Numbered from the stretch's first letter, positions 1 through 7,418 are shown. The stretch is 40,984 bases of DNA from an uncultured Anaerotignum sp. (GCF_905212195.1 NZ_CAJMDQ010000011.1:1-40984), one strand, 5' to 3'. Numbers and translations are program-made. The notes: a model not told the origin generated them from the sequence alone.

Positions 1-581
1 ATGTCGATCATCAGGATAGCACCTACTTTGTCTGCGATTTCACGCATACGTTTGTAGTCCCATTCACGAGAGTAAGCGGAACCGCCGCCAATGATCATTT
101 TCGGTTTTTCGCGTAGAGCGACTTCTTCCATTTGGTCGTAGTCAACGCGTCCTGTTTCCTTATTCAGATTATATTCGCAGGGAGTATAGATAATACCGGA
201 AGTATTTACTAATGAACCATGAGAAAGGTGCCCGCCATGTGCAAGATTCAATCCCATGAATTTGTCGCCCGGATTCAGGACAGCCAGAAAAACGGCTGCG
301 TTAGCCTGTGCTCCGGAATGCGGCTGTACGTTTGCCCATTCGGCTCCGAAGATTTCTTTCAGGCGGTCGATAGCGATTTGTTCGCTCTGGTCTACAACTT
401 CACAACCTCCGTAATAGCGTTTGCCCGGATAACCTTCTGCATACTTGTTAGTCAGGCAAGAACCCATTGCCTGCATTACCTGGTCACTCACAAAGTTTTC
501 AGATGCAATCAGCTCGATACCTTTCAGCTGACGTTGGTGCTCTTTTTCGATGATGTCGAAAATTAAGTCGTCTCTTTTCAT
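1..581 (-). CDS. glyA: Serine hydroxymethyltransferase, N-terminal part (cut by window edge)
   Basis: The protein converts serine and tetrahydrofolate to glycine and methylene-tetrahydrofolate in the cytoplasm, using pyridoxal phosphate. The reverse strand from 581 reads MKRDDLIFDIIEKEHQRQ, then the family stretches LIASENFVS, YAEGYPGKRYYGG, VQPHSGAQAN, LAHGGHLSHG and GGGSAYSREWD. These are the usual SHMT N-terminal substrate and cofactor elements. About 193 codons are present of the roughly 420 expected; the lysine that binds the cofactor and the C-terminal domain lie beyond position 1. There is no Shine-Dalgarno sequence before the ATG, only an A/T-rich leader, as is usual in Bacteroidota. 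The close match of the motifs makes the call firm; assignment to Bacteroides rests on the style of the sequence. Confidence 0.96.
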   Translation of the reverse strand, partial: MKRDDLIFDIIEKEHQRQLKGIELIASENFVSDQVMQAMGSCLTNKYAEGYPGKRYYGGCEVVDQSEQIAIDRLKEIFGAEWANVQPHSGAQANAAVFLAVLNPGDKFMGLNLAHGGHLSHGSLVNTSGIIYTPCEYNLNKETGRVDYDQMEEVALREKPKMIIGGGSAYSREWDYKRMREIADKVGAILMID

Positions 582-633
582 TCTTTTATAAGTAAGATTA
601 AATTTCTAATTCGAGATACCTATTTTAAGCGCA

Positions 634-641
634 CAAAGTTA
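634..641 (-). promoter_or_regulatory. Bacteroides-type -7 element upstream of glyA
   Basis: The reverse strand reads TAACTTTG, which fits the TAnnTTTG element recognised by the Bacteroidota primary sigma factor. It lies about 53 bases upstream of the glyA start. I see no clear TTTG at the expected -33 position, so this is half of a promoter by inspection. Confidence 0.45.
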
Positions 642-712
642 ATGAAAATAAATAAAAAAAGAAGGAAGTACAAGAAAAATGTTAGTCAAAAATGGAATTT
701 GGTAGAAAATGG

Positions 713-1453
713 TCAGAAGATAAAACCGAGCGAAAAACTCAAGGCGCTGTCGCGGCGGTCGAATATAATCCGGCTGATTCCTGTGCTGCCGTCCGAGTTG
801 ATATTGTCATAGGTAATAGACTTGGAGATATTTCCAATTCCCTGCTCGTAGCGGAAATCAAAGAAAATACGGGAAATATTGACTCCCACGCCAATCACTG
901 CACTTATATTAAACGGATAGAGTTTCTCATGGATACCTTTCTGGTCGAAATTGCTGAAAGTTATTTCGTTCTTCTTTCCCCATAAATAACGGAGCTTGGG
1001 ACCGGCAAAGATAGACATTCCGTAAGGACCTTTCTTCACTACGTTATAGCCATACAGAACGGGAAAGTCAATACTGTGCAATACAGATTGAACCGAAGCA
1101 TAATCCGGCTCGATAGCCGGATGTTGAGAGCCGAGTTTATCGAATGTAATCTCGCATTTGGTTACATTGTATGACACTTCCGGTTGGATATAATGTTTCT
1201 TCATATTGATACGCATGAAGAGAGCACCGAAATAGCCGATTTTATAATTATTCTGCACCTCGTCGATAGTCACATCTTTGATTTTCAACTCGGAAACCAT
1301 AAACATGGAGGAATTGAACCCTGCCCTGACACCGAAGTTTATTTTCTTCGTATTGGGACGGTCCACCTTGTCTGCGGTATTGCGATTCTGCCCGAAAACC
1401 GTACCGGCTACCGTCATCAAACCGAAAAATAGTATTTTACGCAGCATATTCAT
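713..1453 (-). CDS. PorT-like outer-membrane beta-barrel protein
   Basis: This 246-residue protein starts with a Sec signal (basic MNMLRKILFF, then GLMTVAGTVFGQ, cleavage probably after Gly-Gln near residue 22). The rest alternates polar and hydrophobic residues in short amphipathic strands, for example FGVRAGFNSSMF, HYIQPEVSYNV, MSIFAGPKLRYLWG and FFDFRYEQGIGNIS. It ends in SLGFIF, with the terminal phenylalanine typical of proteins inserted by the BAM machinery. This pattern fits the outer-membrane beta-barrel (PorT-like) family common in Bacteroidota. Its ligand or cargo cannot be told from sequence. It lies 20 bases downstream of the flavin reductase gene on the same strand and could share its transcript. 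Confidence 0.8.
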   Translation of the reverse strand: MNMLRKILFFGLMTVAGTVFGQNRNTADKVDRPNTKKINFGVRAGFNSSMFMVSELKIKDVTIDEVQNNYKIGYFGALFMRINMKKHYIQPEVSYNVTKCEITFDKLGSQHPAIEPDYASVQSVLHSIDFPVLYGYNVVKKGPYGMSIFAGPKLRYLWGKKNEITFSNFDQKGIHEKLYPFNISAVIGVGVNISRIFFDFRYEQGIGNISKSITYDNINSDGSTGISRIIFDRRDSALSFSLGFIF

Positions 1454-1473
1454 GGTTATACAATCCTTTGTCT

Positions 1474-2088
1474 TTATGATTTTTTCTTTTCAACACTCCA
1501 ACCGAATTTTCCGATTTTTTCTCCCAGACCATAGTATCCTCCGTGAACATATACCAGAGGATTAGCTTCCGCCAGTTCGAGCTTCCCAGTCTCAGGATTC
1601 AGATTCCGGTCGTCGGCACGTACATTTACTACATCTGCTATAAACATATCATGCGAACCGAGAGATACGATCTCTTTTACGCGGCATTCGATGCAGAGGG
1701 GAGATTCCTCAATCAAAGGCGCACTGACTACGGTGCACTGCCCCGGGGTTAGCTTCATCTCGTCAAACTTATGATAATCGCGTCCTGAACGAACTCCGCA
1801 CCAGTCGGTGGCGAAAGCCATGTCTTTTGTCGTCAGATTAATGACAAACTCCATATTCCGCTTGATAATCTCATAAGAATGTCGTTCCGGGCGTACGGAT
1901 ATATAGCACATGGGCGGGTTTGTGCAAATCGTACCCGTCCATGCTACAGTGATAATATTATATTCACTTTCTTCTTTTCCGCAACTGACCAGCACAGCCG
2001 GCAGCGGATAAATCATCGTTCCTGGTTTCCAGTCCTGTTTCACTTCTTTATTGGAAAAATGAAAATTAAAGAATGGTGATTTCCTCAC
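1474..2088 (-). CDS. Flavin reductase-like (FMN-binding split barrel) protein
   Basis: This 204-residue protein has the flavin reductase-like fold. The stretch PGTMIYPLPAVLVSCG is followed by NIITVAWTGTICTNPPMCYISVRPERHSYEII, the FMN-binding strands of this family, then EFVINLTTKDM and HDMFIADVVNVRAD. It probably uses NAD(P)H to reduce flavin or another small substrate in the cytoplasm; the substrate is unknown. The listed start overlaps the end of pyrI by 23 bases. A GTG at 2043 (VKQDWKPG) would remove the overlap and match typical family N-termini, so the start is uncertain. Gene order suggests co-transcription with pyrBI, although the function is not obviously pyrimidine-related. Confidence 0.85.
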   Translation of the reverse strand: MRKSPFFNFHFSNKEVKQDWKPGTMIYPLPAVLVSCGKEESEYNIITVAWTGTICTNPPMCYISVRPERHSYEIIKRNMEFVINLTTKDMAFATDWCGVRSGRDYHKFDEMKLTPGQCTVVSAPLIEESPLCIECRVKEIVSLGSHDMFIADVVNVRADDRNLNPETGKLELAEANPLVYVHGGYYGLGEKIGKFGWSVEKKKS

Positions 2089-2527
2089 GTTTCTGTTCCT
2101 TCTCGCAATAATGGCATTTTACGATGCAATTATCCTTGTCCGTCACATGGAATAACGTAGCCATTGGTTCATTGTTCGTGATACATTTCGGGTTCGCGCA
2201 TTTCACGATTCCGCGAAGTTCATCCGGCATTCTTACTTCTTTCTTTTCCACTACCTCGTAGTCGCGGATAATGTTCAGTTTCACATTCGGAGCCACAACC
2301 GAAATACGGTTGATTTCTTCATCGCAGAAAAACTTGTCCGCGATCTTGATAATCCCCTTCTTTCCCAACTTCTTGCTGTCGAGGTTGAAACCGATAGTGA
2401 TATTGCTTGTCATTTGCTCCACGCCGAGCAGTTGCACTACGGTAAAGAGCTTTTCAGAAGGGATATGGTCAATCACTGTCCCGTTTTTCAGGGCGGCTAC
2501 TTGCAATGCTTGTTTATTTTCGCTCAT
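2066..2527 (-). CDS. pyrI: Aspartate carbamoyltransferase regulatory chain
   Basis: The protein is the allosteric subunit of aspartate transcarbamoylase; it binds nucleotides and holds the catalytic trimers together. It has 153 residues, the normal length. The N-terminal allosteric domain shows LQVAALKNGTVIDHIPSEK and TIGFNLDSKKLGKKG. The C-terminal zinc domain shows CANPKCIT and, further on, CIVKCHYCEKEQ, giving the four-cysteine site. Its ATG shares bases with the pyrB stop codon (ATGA), so the two are translationally coupled. The pair forms the classic class B holoenzyme. Confidence 0.97.
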   Translation of the reverse strand: MSENKQALQVAALKNGTVIDHIPSEKLFTVVQLLGVEQMTSNITIGFNLDSKKLGKKGIIKIADKFFCDEEINRISVVAPNVKLNIIRDYEVVEKKEVRMPDELRGIVKCANPKCITNNEPMATLFHVTDKDNCIVKCHYCEKEQKREEITIL

Positions 2528-3465
2528 AATAAAATATCGTTTTTAACGTCCTCTAATGTGATACCTAATACGTCGCAAAGAATGGCTTCACGGGCATACA
2601 GACCATTTTGTGCCTGTTGGAAATAATATGCCTTCGGGTTATCGTCCACATCGTATGCAATCTCGTTGACACGGGGTAGCGGATGCAGAATGCGCAGGTT
2701 CGGGCGAGTATTTTCCAACATCTTGTTGCGCAGGATATAAACGTTTTTCACCCGTTCATATTCCATTAAGTCGGTGAAGCGTTCACGTTGCACACGGGTC
2801 ATATACAGGATATCTGCATCTGCAATGATTTCTTCGCTGAAATCCGTGTGTTCCACATATTTTATCTGGTGCGTTTTACAATAGAGTTTGTATTCTTCCG
2901 GCATTTTCAGTTCATCGGGAGCGATGAAGTGGAAAGTGGGGTTGAAGTGCCGCATTGCCATTAACAGGGAGTGCACGGTACGCCCGTATTTCAAGTCACC
3001 TACCAGGAAAATATTCAGGTTTTCCAGCGTGCCTTGCGTTTTGTAGATAGAGTATAGATCGAGCATTGTCTGTGACGGATGTTGGTTCGCTCCGTCTCCG
3101 GCATTGACAATGGGCACAGGAGCGACTTCACTTGCATAGCGGGCAGCTCCTTCCAGATAGTGACGCATGACGATAATATCTGCATAATTGCTCACCATCA
3201 TAATCGTGTCTTTTAGTGTTTCCCCCTTTGACGAGCTGGTAGCTTTGGGGTCGGAGAATCCGATCACACGTGCTCCTAGACGATTGGCGGCTGTTTCAAA
3301 ACTCAGGCGGGTGCGGGTAGAAGGTTCGAAGAACAGGGTTGCTACTACCTTTCCTTGCAATAACCGGCGGTTGGGGTTCATTTCAAACTGCTTCGCCATT
3401 TCGAGCATGTAGAGGATTTTTTCTTTAGAATGTTCGGCAATGGTTACTAAACTTCTGTTTTCCAT
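2524..3465 (-). CDS. pyrB: Aspartate carbamoyltransferase catalytic chain
   Basis: The enzyme joins carbamoyl phosphate and aspartate to give N-carbamoyl-aspartate, the committed step of pyrimidine synthesis. It has 313 residues, the usual length. FFEPSTRTRLSFETAANRLG is the carbamoyl-phosphate loop, MRHYLEGAARYASE and NAGDGANQHPSQTMLDLYSI follow, and HPLPRVNEIAYDVD is the aspartate-binding end. The gene precedes pyrI in a two-gene unit on the minus strand. The upstream bases (ATAAAATATAACAAA then ATG) contain no Shine-Dalgarno sequence, which is normal for Bacteroidota and unlike all the phage genes further right. Confidence 0.98.
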   Translation of the reverse strand: MENRSLVTIAEHSKEKILYMLEMAKQFEMNPNRRLLQGKVVATLFFEPSTRTRLSFETAANRLGARVIGFSDPKATSSSKGETLKDTIMMVSNYADIIVMRHYLEGAARYASEVAPVPIVNAGDGANQHPSQTMLDLYSIYKTQGTLENLNIFLVGDLKYGRTVHSLLMAMRHFNPTFHFIAPDELKMPEEYKLYCKTHQIKYVEHTDFSEEIIADADILYMTRVQRERFTDLMEYERVKNVYILRNKMLENTRPNLRILHPLPRVNEIAYDVDDNPKAYYFQQAQNGLYAREAILCDVLGITLEDVKNDILL

Positions 3466-3509
3466 TTTGTTATATTTTATGTGGATAGAACTTGTTTTAC
3501 CGGAGTGTA

Positions 3510-3553
3510 AAGGTACGAAGAATTTGTGAATAGCACAGATTTTTTCGTACCTT
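3510..3553. terminator. Inverted repeat between DUF4373 gene and pyrB
   Basis: AAGGTACGAA (3510-3519) and TTCGTACCTT (3544-3553) form a perfect 10-bp inverted repeat with a 24-base loop. It sits after the DUF4373 stop and before pyrB, both on the minus strand. The T tract follows on the plus-strand side, so it is a poor terminator for these genes. It may instead be part of the pyrB leader or promoter region. Role uncertain. Confidence 0.4.
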
Positions 3554-3570
3554 TTTTTATCATTCGGCGT

Positions 3571-4350
3571 TTATTTCTGCTTGTTGGTCAATGCGGCAAT
3601 GATATACTTTCCCGGTGCCCCGATCTTGCCCCACGTCGTATTGCTGAACAGCCTCCATATCTGCGTGCCTTTCCTACCGTAATCCGACAACTTCATAATT
3701 GCCTGCTTTTCTTTCAGATCCGTCACTTTATGGAGTTCCAGGCTTTCCAGCAGTCCGGTTACGTTGTGTGTAGTCTGATTGTAAGCATACCCCGGAATTT
3801 CAAACGAAGCATTACTTGTTTCTTCCTCCTCAGAAGATAGTTTATTTTGGTTTGGTTTAGTTTGTCCGGAAATGTCCTCATTTTCCGGATTCACCTCCGC
3901 GTCAGCTTTAAAAATGTCTGCATCTTTTTTATTCGTGCCTCCTTTTTGTTTACCATTTCCTGGCCGGACTTCCAACAAATAAGGTAATTTAGAGAAATCA
4001 ATCTTTCTTCGTACAGTAGCTTCCAGCCAGACTTTCTGAATCTGCTCTGAGGTCAGGACCCCATATTTCTCATAAATATCTTTATTGAAAAATTCCTTTT
4101 CCAGCAGTAACTCTATAATTTTCTCCATTACTTCCTCTTTAATACCTCCGCCTACTTTACGGACGAAGATAAGACTCTGTTCTTTTCCCCAAGAAATATA
4201 ATACCCTTCTTTATAGATTTTGCAGAGTAGTCTCATGACAATATAAGAGGATAAGATTCCGAATTTAGCTTCTAACAGTTCCATTATTTCTTCGTCGAAA
4301 AAATTTGCAGGTGTGGGGAAATAGGGGATTCCTTTATTAATCATACTCAT
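3571..4350 (-). CDS. DUF4373 (Lin1244/Lin1753-like) domain protein
   Basis: This 259-residue protein starts with the DUF4373 domain: KGIPYFPTPANFFDEEIMEL, LEAKFGILSSYIVMRLLCKI and KEGYYISWGKEQSLIFVRKVG. A polar low-complexity linker follows (about residues 130-175), then a C-terminal part ending GKIGAPGKYIIAALTNKQ. This family is common in Bacteroidota and resembles the N-terminal DNA-binding half of phage replication initiators, but its role is not established. The upstream region is A/T-rich without a Shine-Dalgarno sequence. This is the last Bacteroides-style gene: its start lies only 23 bases from the stop of the first phage-style gene. Confidence 0.8.
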   Translation of the reverse strand: MSMINKGIPYFPTPANFFDEEIMELLEAKFGILSSYIVMRLLCKIYKEGYYISWGKEQSLIFVRKVGGGIKEEVMEKIIELLLEKEFFNKDIYEKYGVLTSEQIQKVWLEATVRRKIDFSKLPYLLEVRPGNGKQKGGTNKKDADIFKADAEVNPENEDISGQTKPNQNKLSSEEEETSNASFEIPGYAYNQTTHNVTGLLESLELHKVTDLKEKQAIMKLSDYGRKGTQIWRLFSNTTWGKIGAPGKYIIAALTNKQK

Positions 4351-4373
4351 AGTTCAATATTTTTTATTAAATG
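4351..4373. other. Joint between Bacteroides-type and Firmicutes-phage sequence
   Basis: The gene to the left (start at 4350) is a Bacteroidota family without a Shine-Dalgarno sequence. The gene to the right (stop at 4374) is a Firmicutes family whose start follows GGGGGAG. The 23 bases between are A/T-rich, with no tRNA end, obvious direct repeat or integrase. The location is an inference from the change in gene families and translation signals; the exact base cannot be fixed by eye. Confidence 0.65.
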
Positions 4374-5474
4374 TTATACAATCGCTTTCCATTCCAACAG
4401 GTTTCCGATCATAAACCGTCTCCACGCGTGTTGCTCCATACTCCAGTAGACCACAGACATCTGCCGGGAAGTGATCTTGAACTCCCGGTGAAAATCTTTT
4501 TCATATCCAACCAAGGTTCCTTGTTCCATACAGAATGTGCCGTCTTGCTTATGGAAAGCTATCATGGCATTTCCATATAACATTCGTTCAATAAGCTCTA
4601 TACAGCTTTGCACAGTTTTTTCTGCACATTTTTCCGAAATACCCTTTTCGGCGGCAATACGTTCTGCTTCGGCTTTTTCAGCAGCGATGCGTTCCGCTTC
4701 TTTTTCAGCATCCACAATGGTGAATGTGACTACATTGCTGATGACATCGCCATCTTTCAGAGAAACGTCAACGGTGCCTTCTTTGGACAGTGTTTCCAGT
4801 ACCAGTTCTCCATTATCATTGATGGTTGCTTGTGCCAATGTATCGTCAGAAACAACTGCTGAAAGCTGTGAAATGTCAGCGCCCTCAGGGGTATAAGCCC
4901 ATGTGAGTGTTTGGCTTTCATTGACATCAAGTTTTTGTGCATCTGCGGAAACTGTCAAAGTTTCCACAGAAGGAGGGGCGGAAGCTCCAATACTGCCAAT
5001 GCAGCCGATGATGGAGAAAATCAAAAATACCGTTGTGAGGATTTTTGAGTGCTTCCGTTTTACATCATCGAATACATGCCCTTTCACATAGATGTAATTG
5101 AAGATACATTCCACCAGCATTGCCGGGAAAAAGAAATTCGGGTTGATCATACCAGCAATAAAGGCGATGATAACATAGATCAGCCACCGTGGAATCTTTT
5201 TCGGTTCTTTTGGACCGTTGGATAAATTGTTTTGAGGCGGTTCTGGCGGAGCGGGCGGTGTATTTTGTTTTTTGGAATCACCGCTGCCGAGCTGGCTTGT
5301 GGTGACGTAAGATAAGCCTGTTCCCGGTACGCTGAGTGTTTTTGTCACACGTCCTTTGGAATTGACAGAAACACGTGCCCCTTTCACGCCTGCACTGATG
5401 CCCACGCTGTTTTTACCGAAATTCAAGCGGACACCCGGTGCAATTTTCATACTTTTTCGAAATCGAATCCCCAT
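4374..5474 (-). CDS. DUF4236 membrane protein of the lysogeny module
   Basis: This 366-residue protein begins with the DUF4236 domain (about residues 1-58: GIRFRKSMKIAPGVRLNFGK, then VGISAGVKGARVSVNSKGR and LSVPGTGLSYV). A Pro-rich linker follows (70-93), then hydrophobic spans near 96-130 and 144-165, a beta-rich Ig-like segment (about 170-258), a short Ala/Glu coiled coil with AEKEAERIAAEKAEAERIAA and a C-terminal domain of about 85 residues. I chose the start at 5474 because GGGGGAG precedes it; the reading frame stays open upstream to 5537 but has no such site. It is probably expressed from the prophage, given its own promoter and its position next to the repressor block. Function unknown; a surface or stress role is a guess. 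Confidence 0.75.
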   Translation of the reverse strand: MGIRFRKSMKIAPGVRLNFGKNSVGISAGVKGARVSVNSKGRVTKTLSVPGTGLSYVTTSQLGSGDSKKQNTPPAPPEPPQNNLSNGPKEPKKIPRWLIYVIIAFIAGMINPNFFFPAMLVECIFNYIYVKGHVFDDVKRKHSKILTTVFLIFSIIGCIGSIGASAPPSVETLTVSADAQKLDVNESQTLTWAYTPEGADISQLSAVVSDDTLAQATINDNGELVLETLSKEGTVDVSLKDGDVISNVVTFTIVDAEKEAERIAAEKAEAERIAAEKGISEKCAEKTVQSCIELIERMLYGNAMIAFHKQDGTFCMEQGTLVGYEKDFHREFKITSRQMSVVYWSMEQHAWRRFMIGNLLEWKAIV

Positions 5475-5536
5475 TTTGACTCCCCCTTTTTTGATAGATC
5501 GTGTGGGATATTGTAAAAAGTAATAGATACAAATCA

Positions 5537-5565
5537 AAACTACACGAAATATGATAAAATGTCAA
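5537..5565 (-). promoter_or_regulatory. Sigma-A promoter for the DUF4236 gene
   Basis: On the reverse strand TTGACA (5565-5560) is followed by 17 bases and TAGTTT (5542-5537). The predicted transcript would start about 55 bases before the ATG at 5474. The -35 is perfect; the -10 is weak. Confidence 0.55.
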
Positions 5566-5675
5566 TCTGTTGTCTATATTTGTTTCTAAAAAGCACGAAT
5601 GTGAGAATTTTGAAATTTTCTTGTTTCCCCGTGTAAAAATAAAATATCTCCTGTTTTGGCACAGATATATTTTTT

Positions 5676-5696
5676 CATCATGATGTATGATATAAT
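5676..5696 (+). promoter_or_regulatory. Extended -10 promoter and palindrome before the lipoprotein gene
   Basis: TGATATAAT (5688-5696) is an extended -10 with a consensus hexamer; the -35 region is poor. The 10-base perfect palindrome CATCATGATG (5676-5685) sits in the spacer and could bind a dimeric regulator. The gene start is 37 bases downstream of the -10. Confidence 0.5.
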
Positions 5697-5732
5697 ATTC
5701 CTAAATTACAATGAAAACAGGAGGGTATCACA

Positions 5733-6203
5733 ATGAAAAAATTCTTTGTCAAACTTTTGGTTCTTTCTATGGCAGCAACGCTTTCTGTTACCGCTTGCGG
5801 TGCATCCAGTGATGCAGAAGGGGAAGTGGTTTCCCAGCAGAAAGAATTCCAGCTGCCGGAAGAAGAACCAAACACTAGCGCCATGGTAGATGCCATTATT
5901 CTGCAGGCTAAGGCTGATGCAGAAACTGCTACAGATGAAGATTTGCAGGCAGCTTTCACATTTATCAAAGATACATATCCGGACTTTTTCACTGATAACG
6001 AAGTTATGGAAAAAGTGATGTATTATGGAAGCCTTTTGGAATATGCATATCGGGATACAGAAGAAACCACAATGGCAGAACTGGGTATGGATGCAGTTCA
6101 GACTGTGAAATATGTGTATCGCGGTGCAGAAACTGTAGAAGACGAAGCCACAAAACTGAATCTGGAGCAGGTAAACGAAAGTTTGACTGCATTATCCGAA
6201 TGA
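5733..6203 (+). CDS. Small predicted lipoprotein (prophage lysogenic-conversion candidate)
   Basis: This 156-residue protein has a type II signal: a basic MKKFFVK start, a hydrophobic core LLVLSMAATLS and a lipobox VTAC with Cys22. It should be exported and anchored by lipid on the outer face of the membrane. The mature part is acidic and helix-rich (TSAMVDAIILQAKADAE, LGMDAVQTVKYVYRGAETVE) without a domain I recognise. It has its own promoter, a GGAGGG site and a terminator, next to the repressor genes, so it is likely to be made in the lysogen. Some temperate-phage lipoproteins block superinfection (for example Ltp of Streptococcus phage TP-J34), but I see none of the Ltp repeats here, so that role is only a possibility. 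Confidence 0.75.
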   Translation: MKKFFVKLLVLSMAATLSVTACGASSDAEGEVVSQQKEFQLPEEEPNTSAMVDAIILQAKADAETATDEDLQAAFTFIKDTYPDFFTDNEVMEKVMYYGSLLEYAYRDTEETTMAELGMDAVQTVKYVYRGAETVEDEATKLNLEQVNESLTALSE

Positions 6204-6211
6204 TATTTTTA

Positions 6212-6234
6212 CCGTTCCGAAAGGAACGGTTTTT
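6212..6234 (+). terminator. Terminator of the lipoprotein gene
   Basis: CCGTTCC-GAAA-GGAACGG followed by five T residues. The 7-bp stem and GAAA loop make a strong Rho-independent terminator. It meets the end of the convergent ImmA-like gene. Confidence 0.88.
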
Positions 6235-6704
6235 CATTTCATTCCATTTCGAGAAATAAAAAAACCATGATCTGTAAAGGTTAGGGTAAGACCATTCCAT
6301 TTGTACTGCATGCCGTATTTTTGCTTGAAAACAGCAATGGCATCATAAAGGAATATTTCCGTAACTCCCAGATATTCTGCCACATCGTATAGTGTCTGGC
6401 AGCCGTCCAACACTGCATCAAAGAGATCTTCGATTTTCAGCATGCGGTTCACAGCCCATTTGCGGGCAATCTTTTCTTGTTTCCGCTGGCTGGCATTTTC
6501 CTGATTCAGGATATTTCCAACAGTGGTATGGTAATGTCCGATTTCCTCAGCCAGAACACAAGCTTTTTCCGTATTTGTCATATCTTTTTTGATACCGATT
6601 TTGGAGCCTTTGCAAAGTCCTTTCACATGGGACTTAAACTGTTTTTCAATGACCTGAAGACCTATCATATCTGCATCATTTAACAGTTGTTCATAATCAC
6701 ACAT
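6234..6704 (-). CDS. ImmA/IrrE-like metallopeptidase (predicted repressor-cleaving protease)
   Basis: This 156-residue protein is of the size and layout of ImmA-type proteins, which cut the neighbouring XRE repressor when the host is under stress. After YEQLLNDADMIGLQVIEKQF comes the core helix CVLAEEIGHYHTTVGNIL. In the textbook motif this would be HExxH; here the first histidine is glutamate (EEIGHYHT), a variant I recall from many clostridial relatives. The C-terminal part (YDVAEYLGVTEIFLYDAIA) is helical. I chose ATG 6704 over an upstream GTG at 6716 because GGAGGTGA overlaps that GTG and is well spaced from 6704. It follows the repressor gene by 20 bases and is co-transcribed with it. 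Confidence 0.85.
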   Translation of the reverse strand: MCDYEQLLNDADMIGLQVIEKQFKSHVKGLCKGSKIGIKKDMTNTEKACVLAEEIGHYHTTVGNILNQENASQRKQEKIARKWAVNRMLKIEDLFDAVLDGCQTLYDVAEYLGVTEIFLYDAIAVFKQKYGMQYKWNGLTLTFTDHGFFISRNGMK

Positions 6705-6724
6705 ATCATAGATCACCTCCGGTA

Positions 6725-7273
6725 TTAAAGTTCGTCCAGATCTTCCTGCATCAACGCTTGTTCTTCCTTGTTTTGGGTTGCATCATTATGAGCGGCAACG
6801 GGCATCAAGTGAGAAGCGGCGTTCTGGTCTTTGGAGCGGGCGTATTCGTTTGCGATGACCATATCTACCATTGTTTTCCCATACGTATCTAAACTGTGGT
6901 ATTTTTCCAACAGTTCCATATCATCTAATTTCGAGCGATCTTCGCTGTTTGATTCTGCATTATCCCATATACCGAGGTATTGGTTGATGATATGTTGTTT
7001 TTCCGGCTTTTCGCGATATGCAGAAATCACATTGGATTCCATATCAGTCAAATCCATGTTGACAACGTCCCAATCCCAGCCCATGAGATAGGCAACAGTG
7101 GTATCCAGTGCTTTGGCGATTTCCACCACTTTGCTTTGTGGAATATCGTTTGTTCCATTTTCTATTTTGGTAATGCTGGTTTTGTTTTTATATCCAAGTT
7201 TTTCAGCAAGTCCTTCTTGGGTTAAACCAACAGCCTCGCGGCGCATTCTGATTCTTTTCCCAATATCTGCCAT
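6725..7273 (-). CDS. XRE-family phage repressor (ImmR/CI-like)
   Basis: The 182-residue protein has an N-terminal helix-turn-helix (about residues 5-65): IGKRIRMRREAVGLTQEGLA, EKLGYKNKTSITKIENGTN and VVEIAKALDTTVAYLMGWD. The rest is helical and acidic and has no S24 (LexA-like) self-cleavage site. With the ImmA-like gene directly behind it, the likely mechanism is cleavage by that protease, as in ICEBs1 and related elements. The start has GAGGTGATT upstream. The divergent Cro-like gene, two promoters and repeated operators on its upstream side support its role as the lysogeny repressor. Confidence 0.9.
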   Translation of the reverse strand: MADIGKRIRMRREAVGLTQEGLAEKLGYKNKTSITKIENGTNDIPQSKVVEIAKALDTTVAYLMGWDWDVVNMDLTDMESNVISAYREKPEKQHIINQYLGIWDNAESNSEDRSKLDDMELLEKYHSLDTYGKTMVDMVIANEYARSKDQNAASHLMPVAAHNDATQNKEEQALMQEDLDEL

Positions 7274-7304
7274 GCAATCACCTCAAAAATATTTGATTTT
7301 CTTT

Positions 7305-7333
7305 AATATATCACAATGTTGACGGTAAATCAA
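7305..7333 (-). promoter_or_regulatory. Promoter of the repressor-ImmA genes
   Basis: On the reverse strand TTGATT (7333-7328), a 17-base spacer and TATATT (7310-7305). The start codon is 31 bases further on. The -35 lies inside the first operator copy, so the repressor is likely to control its own transcription. Confidence 0.7.
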
Positions 7334-7334
7334 T
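7318..7334. promoter_or_regulatory. Operator copy 1
   Basis: GTTGACG-GTA-AATCAAT: three mismatches to the perfect palindrome GTTGATT-N3-AATCAAC seen at 7629. It overlaps the -35 of the repressor promoter. Confidence 0.6.
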
Positions 7335-7360
7335 ATTCTTTTTGGAAAACACAAAAAAAT

Positions 7361-7377
7361 GTTGACTTTTAATAAAC
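7361..7377. promoter_or_regulatory. Operator copy 2
   Basis: GTTGACT-TTT-AATAAAC: one mismatch per half-site. It covers the -35 (TTGACT) of the rightward early promoter, so binding would block that promoter. Confidence 0.6.
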
Positions 7378-7390
7378 ACGATGCTATGAT
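7362..7390 (+). promoter_or_regulatory. Rightward early promoter
   Basis: TTGACT (7362-7367), a 17-base spacer and TATGAT (7385-7390), 28 bases before the Cro-like start. Close to the sigma-A consensus and overlapped by operator copies 2 and 3, as expected for a repressed lytic promoter. Confidence 0.8.
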
Positions 7391-7404
7391 GATTATAAAT
7401 CAAC
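7388..7404. promoter_or_regulatory. Operator copy 3
   Basis: GATGATT-ATA-AATCAAC: one mismatch to the perfect copy. It overlaps the end of the -10 and the start-site region of the rightward promoter. Confidence 0.62.
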
Positions 7405-7418
7405 ACGGAGGTGAGAAA

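Noticed and set aside
4351..4373. Phage attachment site at the joint
   Set aside because: I found no matching direct repeat elsewhere in the window and no integrase nearby, so an att site cannot be supported.
6702..6716. GTG 6716 as start of the ImmA-like gene
   Set aside because: The Shine-Dalgarno bases GGAGGTGA overlap this codon; ATG 6704 has normal spacing.
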